From Odontesthes bonariensis (Eukaryota > Chordata > Actinopteri > Atheriniformes > Atherinopsidae), in assembly GCF_027942865.1 (NCBI RefSeq), contig NC_134524.1:20451536-20515535 (forward strand): a stretch of 64,000 nt of DNA. The letters run 5' to 3'. The translations under genes and the position numbers were made by a program. Positions 56,821 to 64,000 of this stretch are shown here, piece by piece; within the stretch, counting starts at the first letter, position 1, and each line of letters begins with the position of its first letter. Below the pieces are notes generated by a model, which was given only the letters and a program-made list of their open reading frames with translations, did not search any database and had not been told where the DNA came from.

Positions 56821-59651
56821 AACAGAGATGGTTGCTTACGTGATTGTGAGGAGAAACAGCAAGTATATCTTAAGCCTGGCACTGATACAAGAAGAATAAG
56901 CTTTATGACATTTAGTCCTCTGTCAGATCAACCAACCCTCACTGGCATCACTGACCACAACTTGGTCAGGATGACTCCCAGGTATGTCCCTCTTGTGAGT
57001 AGGCAGCCCGTGCGCACCAGGACAGTGAGGAGGTGGACACAGGAGGCAGCTGTGGCACTGCAGGACTGCTTTGGGTCGACAGACTGGGATGTACTCTGTG
57101 AGCCTCATGGGGAGGACATCGACAATATGACTGACTGCATCACAGACTACATCAGATTCTGTGAGGACACTGTCACGCCAGCCCGGACCGTGCGCTGCTT
57201 CTCCAACAACAAACCCTGGATTACCAGTGACCTGAAGGCACTTCTAAACAAAAAGGAGATGGCTTTCAGGTCTGGGGACAGAGAGGAGCAGAGGAGAGTG
57301 CAGCGTGAACTCAAAGAGACACTGAGGACATGCAGGGACAACTACAGGAGGAAGCTTGAGTCCAAACTCGAGCAGAACTGTGTGAGAGATGTGTGGGCTG
57401 GAATGAAGCACATAACTGGGATGAAGGGGAAGGACACGCAGACATCAGGGAGCCTGGACAGGGCAAACCAGTTTAACCAGTTTTTCAACAGGTTTAGCTA
57501 ACCTCCTACGAACTCACCTCCTCCTCCTCCTCCACTGCGGACAGCAACACCAACCCCCAGCTAATGGTGAATACAGGCCAGGTTAAGAGGCAGCTGGAAA
57601 GACTACATCAGGGGAAGGCTGCAGGCCCTGACGGCATCACACCATGGATCCTGAGGACCTGTGCCAGCCAGCTGTCTCCTGTACTGGTACATCTGTACAA
57701 CCTGAGCTTGAGTCGGGAGAGAGTCCCGTTGCTGTGGAAGACGTTACACGTGGTACCTGTCCACAAGAAGTCGAGGCCTTCGGACCCAGAGGAGTACAGA
57801 CCGGTCACTCTCACATCTCATGTGATGAAGGTCATGGAGAGACTGGTCCTAGCCCAGCTGAGGCCTCAGGTGATGACGTTTCTAGACCCCCTACAATTTG
57901 CCTACCAGCCCCACTTGGGAGTTGATGATGCTGTCGTCTTCCTGCTGCAACGAGCCCACATGCACCTGGATGGTGGAGGAGACACTGTGAGAATCACATT
58001 CTTTATATCTCGAGTGCCTTCAATACCATCCAGCCCCTGCTACTGGGTGAGAAGCTGCAGAGGAGGGGTGTCCACAACTCAGTGATCTCCTGGGTTACTG
58101 ACTACCTGACATGCAGGCCACAGTTTGTCCGTCTGGGCAGTGTCCTGTCTGATGTGGTGGTCAGTGACATAGGAGCTCCACAGGGAACCGTGCTTTCTCC
58201 TTTTCTCTTTACCTTATACACCACTGATCTCCAGTACAACTCTGAGTCATGTCACCTACAGAAGTTTTCTGACGACTCAGCTGTTGTCGGGTGTATAATG
58301 GCGCTTTTCCACTAGCTCGGCACAGCTCGGCACAGCTCGCCACGGCTCGGTTTGGTTGTGTTTCCATTACACTTCATGCCTCCTCGACGTGGGTGGGGTC
58401 GTCGTAACACGGCTGCGCGTGTTGCTGCTCCCCCTGTGGCTTTTTGTCGCACAGAAGGCAAGAGAAGAGAGCCATAGAAGACTCCTGGCCGCCAGACAAA
58501 ACAGTATTGAAAAGTACCGGAGAGTTTTGTTACGAGCTTCAAAAAGACGACGTTTGGAGGTAAGCTAACGGTTGCTAACGCTAGCTTTTATTATCCGCGT
58601 TATGACGCTTCCAGTGACGACACTCATCGCCCAATCAGTGGAAGGCAGTCGGCTGACGTCACGTTTTAGTAACGCTTCGGCCCGCTTGGAACCAGGGCTG
58701 AGGTGATATGGAAAATCGTCCCGGTTGCAGGTACTGCGTGCTAATGGAAACACGCAATAGCGCGCCGAGCCGAAGCGAGCTGGTGGAAAAGCGCCATAAG
58801 AGATGGAGAGGAGGGGGAGTACAGGATACTGGTGGACAACTTTGTGGAGTGGTCTGAGCAGAATCACCTGAGGCTGAACGTCAGCAAGACCAGAGAGATG
58901 GTGATCGACTTCAGGAGGAAGAAGAAGACGCCTTCACAGCCACTGAAGATCAAGGGGGAGGTGGTTGAGGAGGTGAAGGACTACAAATACCTGGGAGTGG
59001 TGATCGGCAACAGACTCGACTGGGCATCTAACACTGACGCTGTGTGCAAGAAGGGGATGAGCAGACTTTATTTCCTAGGGAAGCTGAGATCCTTCAATGT
59101 GTGCAGCAAGATGTTTGAGACCTTCTGTCACAGTGTTGTTGCTGGTGCCATTTTCTTTGCTGCTGTGTGTTGGGGAAGCAGCATCAGAGCCAGCGACTCC
59201 AACAGACTGGATAAAATCATCATGAAAGCTGGCTCTGTACTAGGACAAAAGCTAGAGTCCCTGGAAACCGTGGTGGAGAGGAGGACACTGAAGAAGCTGT
59301 TATCTATCATGGACAACAAACAGCACCCTCTCCACCACACAGTGGACAGACAGCGGAGCACCTTCTCACATAGACTGCTTCAGCTCCGCTGTCGAAGGGA
59401 CAGATACAGGAAATCTTTCCTGCCACATGCCATCACTCTGTATAATAACAGTTAATCATTGTTCTGCACTAAATATGGTCATTATGGTCATTTCAATTTC
59501 GCACAACTGCATTTGTTGCACATTTTGCTGTACATATATATTTTTATTTTTTTTTACTTGTCTGTATGCTACAACTGCAAAGTAATTTCCCAGCTGGGAT
59601 GAATAAAGTACTTCTATTCTATTCTATTCTATTCTATTCTATTCTATTCTA
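56821..59651 (+). mobile_element. decayed CR1/Rex1-like LINE, unit B copy
   Basis: Near-identical to the element at 46,440-49,280, with the same frameshift before the SAFNTIQP region and the same MITE, so both defects predate duplication. A private TAA stop at about 57,499-57,501 (after FNQFFNRFS) is absent in the other copy. The 3' array is (TTCTA)8 at 59,612-59,651 against 10 units in the other. Open C-terminal part at 58,832-59,455. Confidence 0.85.
58299..58796. mobile_element. Harbinger-type MITE inside the LINE, unit B
   Basis: Same 498-bp element and TAA duplication (58,296-58,298; 58,797-58,799) as at 47,918. It was carried along by the duplication, not a second insertion. Confidence 0.8.
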
Positions 59652-60082
59652 TTAAATGAATTTTTAACGTTGAAATTTCTCATGTTAGGCGCTATTAAAT
59701 AGCTGCAGTTCATAGAATAGAATAAAGAGACAACTAAATATCAAACAATATCACTATAGTGTGGTGATTAGTGATAATTTGATGTATTTCTTCTAATGTT
59801 ATGTTTTGTGATAACAATGAGCGTGAACACAGTGGATGAAAAAACCCTTCATGCTTCAACTTGTTCACACAGGCTGATAGATGTGGAGATCAGAAACAGT
59901 TGGAAGACAACTGAGGTACATTGTCACCAGCTTTAAAAACTGTTAGTTTTTCCAGTCTTTAGGTTGAAAGACACCATTTGTTCTAAGGTTCATATAATGC
60001 AGGACTATTAGTCTCCAGCCCCCACCTGAGAACTCTTTCATCTGTACGTCACTGTGCTTTACAACATGAAGAAGAAAAAACA

Positions 60083-60109
60083 CCCCGCCCCTACGGACCT
60101 CTTTATAAG
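60083..60109 (+). promoter_or_regulatory. core promoter of receptor C (GC box + TATA)
   Basis: CCCCGCCCCT at 60,083-60,092 and TTTATAAG at 60,102-60,109, kept with copies A and B. Confidence 0.6.
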
Positions 60110-60152
60110 AGCTGAGAGGATCACACGTCACAGTGACACGGTTAGACACACG

Positions 60153-62816
60153 ATGAGGATCTTTATCCTGATAACAGCTTTGTTTCTCTGCAGCCTCAGT
60201 AAGTACTGCCACCTGTAGTCACAGGAGCCGCTGAATGTTCAGTGCGTGATGTTCTCTCTGTTGCTTGTTTCAGGCTGGATCTGTGGGTCTCACACTGTGG
60301 AGGTCCAGTCCGGTGAAGACGTCACTCTGCTGTGCTCCAACATTTCCACATCTCAGACCCAGACAGACTGGTTCAGAGTGGTCAACGGAACTGAACCCAG
60401 CTGTATCGCCTCTATGTTTGGGGCTCATGGTGAAGCTTCATTCTGTGATGGATTTCAAGGTGGAAAATTTGAAATGAGCTCCAACATCACCACTGTCTTT
60501 CTGAAAATCAAACGAGTGGATTTCTCTGACTCCGGGCTGTATTTCTGTGGATTCTACATGATGAGACACATAGTCCTTGTCAGTGCAGCAGAGTTAATCG
60601 TTCCAGGTAAGATTGGGGTCTTTTGTAAAAATATTGACTTTTTTTTAAAAATATTGACTTTGGTTTTTCCTCGTTATATAGAAAAATGATCATCAGATTT
60701 ATGATGATTTATCATCACAAACCAATTTTTCTCATCATGTGAATTGTAAATCTCAAAGTTATCATCACAGAAACACTGAAAACAGCCCAAAGACAAACAG
60801 GGCATTCATATTAATCAATTTAGATCACACCAGTGTTTTTATTTGCAGGTGACGATGAATCTGATGAAGAAGCACATTTGAACCCTGAAAGTAAGGTTCC
60901 TCCTTCTCTGAAGAGTTATCTCACATCTCTGTAGTCATTGCATTATCGACCAAACATGAAGCAGCCGCATTGAAATGTTTTGTGTGTAAATATCTTGTAG
61001 AAGAAGCTGATAGAATGAAAGACCTGATGAGTGTGATCCTGGGAGCTCTGACTGTTTTCCTCACTGTAGTAGTCATTGTTCTGGTTGTGAGAATCAGGAG
61101 ACTTCAGACAGGTACAGCTGACTGTTGCTAATGCACATCCTTCCGTAAGCTGGAGGCTAAATCTACAAGAAGTTATAGAGACAGTAATGATTAACTCATC
61201 CTCCTTTTGCATTTACCTTTTAGCTGCGAGGGAAGAACAGCCGCCAAAAGAGAGCAAGGTGAACCTATTTCTATGAAACTTTATTCTTTAAAAAAAAAAA
61301 AATGCATTCAAACAAATCTAAATGCATTTAAATATGATTCATCTGTGAATAACATCTACCTGTGGCTTCAAACAGTAAGTTCCGACAGGCAGTCACAGTC
61401 TCTCATCACTAGTGCTTTGACAGCACATTTTCAAACTCTAGTGTGAACTGTTATTTTCAGTTTAACTTCAATTTCAGTGGTTCTTGTTTGTTTTGATGTG
61501 TGTAAAAAAGTTAGAACAATACTTGGTACCTGCCTCTCAACACTGATGTTGGTTTTTCTGATTCAAACCCTCGACCATGAGTTATTCGATCAAAATAGAT
61601 CGTTTCTGATGGGCCGTAGAACCAAACCATCTAGTTGTGTGTCGTCTCTGAAGCGTGTTTGCAAAATCTGAAATGCTGTTGCAGTAGATAAGAGGGATGG
61701 CTGCCAAGCCAATGTGGAGATGAGTGATGAAGAACTCTGCTGACACGGACTTAGTCGAACATAGAAACCTTTATTGCAGTCATCAGGTCCGTCTCGAATT
61801 TACAGAAAAGAGGCATCACGTCTGGAGAGAGAGTAGCTCAATTGGTGCGAATGGAAGCCTCTCTGATTTTTAAGGGGGGGAATCTTATTTTATGGGAGAA
61901 TCTCAAGGTCCTTTATTCTCCAGGCATCCAGCCAAGAGACAATGTCCATGGACCACATGCCTTTGGAATGTATTTTTCCTCCGAATCTCCTTATTTGACT
62001 ATATGTTATCTCTAGTTGAAACATGTGCACTCCGTGGCCCGTACGGGGACGCGCCCAGCGGATATGTACTCAGTGAACCCAGAAAAAGGCCCTTCTCCAC
62101 TGTATCAGACACCTCACTGGTTTAGTCAAAAAAGTCAATTAAGATAAGATAATGAGTGAATACTTTGAACTGAAATGTAACATCACAGCAGACAGTAAAT
62201 GGCAGTAAAGAAGGACTAAAAAGAAGTAATATAGTCATTTCAAGATTCTGTTGAAGTCAGAGCATTGTCAGCTCTGTTTTTAACTTTCTGTCATTCAGTG
62301 TTGACTCAGGCTTTAAACTTTATATTGTAATATTCAGGATTTAGGTTTGATCAGGAAATTACATTTTAAATCTTTACCAAAAGGACGTTTTAAATGTCCA
62401 GCAGTATAAAAGTGTCAGGAAGTATCACAAGAGTCTAAAAAAACCTGTTTAGTTGTTCAGCTTCAAACAAACAATTCAGCCCCCCTTCATCAGTATTCTA
62501 TCACAGCAGGTTATAAATGTTTTAGCACAGGTGATATTCCATGAAACATCCGGTTCCATCATTTCAGTTAAAAATCAACCAAACTTTGATCACAACTATG
62601 AAAATATCAGTTGGTATGAATAAAGTCCAGCAGTTTTCACATTTCTGACCAACTCAGCTGCAGTGTGTGACTGAATATTTTCATTTTTTTCAGAATCAGG
62701 CCTCAGACGATCTGAACTACGCCGCTCTAAATTTCCAGGCCAAAGCAAAGAGAAGCCGCCGGCCTGCATCAGAGAGGCAGGTGGAGCCACATGTTGTGTA
62801 TGCTGCCACCAGATAG
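60153..62816 (+). CDS. inhibitory Ig V-domain receptor, copy C
   Basis: Intact third paralogue, 229 residues. Exons: 60,153-60,198; 60,274-60,606; 60,849-60,890; 61,001-61,111; 61,224-61,258; 62,694-62,816. All splice signals and phases match A and B. The V domain is closer to B ([15 protein letters not shown]) but keeps STSQTQTDW and SFCDGF as in A. The stalk is [23 protein letters not shown] and C-terminal HVVYAATR are kept. Intron 5 is lengthened by a private 439-bp insertion at 61,681-62,119. Two 72-bp units lie at the stop. Poly(A) signal at 62,992. Confidence 0.9.
61681..62119 (-). mobile_element. private insertion in intron 5 of receptor C, maybe a solo LTR
   Basis: Copies A and B are uninterrupted here (GCTGTTTTAGTC). 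On the minus strand the insert carries AATAAAGG about 100 bases before its end, and the end reads ...CTACTGCA, as an LTR would. The target duplication is at most 3 bp (GTT), which is short for an LTR element, and ends could also be read as CAGT inverted repeats. Type left open. Confidence 0.5.
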
Positions 62817-62917
62817 AGTCAGGAAGCAGCTGGAACTGCAGCTGAGAGGCAGGTGGAGCCAGATGTTGTGTATGCTGCCACCAGATAGAGTCAGGAAGCA
62901 GCTGGAACTGCAGCTCA
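62774..62917 (+). repeat. 2 x 72-bp tandem repeat across stop codon of receptor C
   Basis: Units start at 62,774 and 62,846 with GAGGCAGGTGGAG, the same unit as in copy A. Confidence 0.9.
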
Positions 62918-62991
62918 GAGAGGAACTCAGACTTTATCGCGTTCGCCTGCTGATGTATTTCTGTGTCTGTTTGAAAGAGTCCTCAGCAAAA

Positions 62992-62997
62992 AATAAA
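62992..62997 (+). terminator. poly(A) signal of receptor C
   Basis: AATAAA 176 bases after the stop codon, kept with A and B. Confidence 0.7.
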
Positions 62998-63644
62998 CTG
63001 AATGTTCCCGTATTCAGAGTCTTAGTATCTTGTTCATCCTTTTGTTTTGGTCTCTGCTGCTGCCAAAGCCTGGGCCTACTTTTCAGTCTTTCTCATGAAG
63101 AGAGTCAAGTGGTCTGCTGTGGGAGGTGTGAGATACACATGAGTGTCTAACAGGAAGAAACAGCACAGTGTGGTCTGAGCTCAGCTGAGGTGAAAATCAC
63201 GAGGGCTATGAAGTCAAAGCTCTTTATGAAACTATGCAATAAAACTGCCTCCTTAAAGTTTGTATCAGTCACATATGTCACTGTTAAATCCCTCCCCCCC
63301 GTCATAACCACACACAACCCACTTTATCTTCACACTCAAACTTATTTTTCTATATTTAATCATTGACACGATGCATTCCTTACAATAACACCAAGAGCTA
63401 CAAGTGAACTGAGCTGGAATAAGTGGTATTCAGTGGAAAAAAAGGGCATTAACCAACAAGCATGGCTGCTGATAAAGAGTGCTGAGGCACTGTGGAGAGC
63501 TGTGGTCAAATGATGGCATGTTAACTTTACACTGTGTCAATGTGAAAGGGAAATTAATATAGCAGTTAATACAGAACCACTAAAGTCAGTGAGAGTCCTC
63601 CTCTGGGAACGATGAATGCCTTTACAGAATCCATACAACAGCTT

Positions 63645-64000
63645 GTGGTATTTATGTTGCTTTTATTTTCAGAATCATCAGAACTAGCATTCCACAGCCT
63701 CACATCCAGTTAGCGCTCATACTGAGCAATATGACGTAACCACGTAAGCAGTATCTGCAAGCCTATACTGGCGTGATCCGAACATTACATCCTTCTTTGG
63801 TTTTTTTTTTTTAAACTTGAACTCGAAGTTATCTGTTACATCCACTTCTGGTTACTTTGAATAATCAATAACTAAACATCCACTTGGTCAGTAAACAACA
63901 ATAAACACTATGAAGTACACAATTAGATTGCTTCAGTGTGATAACTCAAGTAAGTGCTTTCTTAAATGTCATTTCAAATACAAACCATAGAATCACTTTT
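63645..64000. other. sequence beyond the triplication
   Basis: Unlike units A and B from here on. AT-rich with a T run near 63,803. Nothing coding is seen before the window ends. Confidence 0.5.

Larger units (their letters stand above)
49508..59880 (+). repeat. tandem duplication unit B
   Basis: Contains receptor B, an L2 insertion, a TTAA MITE and a second copy of the LINE with MITE. It aligns with unit A except for the L2 (2.3 kb), the MITE (0.4 kb) and two fewer 72-bp units. Distance from start codon B to start codon C is 10,371 bases. Confidence 0.85.
59881..63644 (+). repeat. tandem duplication unit C (partial)
   Basis: Aligns with unit A from about 41,770 to 45,250. Homology ends near 63,644 just after CTTTACAGAATCCATACAAC, so the spacer and LINE did not follow. 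About 0.1 kb is deleted near 63,236 compared with A and B. Confidence 0.8.

Overview
The window is vertebrate genomic DNA, almost certainly from a teleost fish, most likely a spiny-rayed (percomorph) species. The evidence is spliced genes with GT/AG introns, bloodthirsty-type TRIM genes, NITR-like and other inhibitory immunoglobulin-superfamily receptors, and typical fish transposons (RTE-, CR1/Rex1- and L2-type LINEs, TTAA-flanked piggyBac-type elements, hAT, Harbinger-type MITEs, tRNA-derived SINEs). No prokaryotic signal is present.

Region 1 (1-22 kb) is a same-strand array of three TRIM E3-ligase genes. The first (2,035-4,467) is cut by the window edge and shows only coiled-coil and B30.2 exons. 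The second (10,125-16,303) and third (19,245-21,933) are complete, with RING, B-box, coiled-coil and PRY-SPRY in the same six-exon layout (long RING/B-box exon, 96 nt, 231/234 nt, 148 nt, 27 nt, SPRY). The second carries an unusual charged and proline-rich insert of about 140 residues between RING and B-box.

Region 2 (22-33 kb) is gene-poor and full of transposons: a SINE, a 1.7 kb TTAA element that swallowed a LINE piece, and a hAT element with a perfect 8-bp target duplication inside an exon-like open frame. A broken coiled-coil coding remnant and a possible Ig-constant-like exon also lie here.

Region 3 (33.2-35.7 kb) is an intact NITR-like inhibitory receptor: two V-type Ig domains in one exon, a transmembrane exon and a tail with an ITIM plus an ITIM-like motif. 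A dead RTE-type LINE follows (38.2-41.5 kb).

Region 4 (41.8-63.6 kb) is a recent tandem triplication of a single-V-domain receptor with a cytoplasmic ITIM (A, B, C; about 229 residues each), all with the same six exons, TATA box and poly(A) signal. The units also carry a decayed CR1/Rex1-like LINE that already held a Harbinger-type MITE before duplication (present behind A and B). Copy B alone then received an L2 LINE containing a further DNA element with a RecQ-helicase-like exon; copy C alone received an insertion in intron 5. A 72-bp repeat spanning the stop codon varies 3/1/2 among A/B/C.

Together the genes look like an innate-immunity neighbourhood: TRIM ubiquitin ligases beside inhibitory cell-surface receptors. 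Co-function is inferred from location and family only. Exon boundaries were read by eye from splice signals, reading-frame phase and comparison among the copies; no transcript or database search was used.
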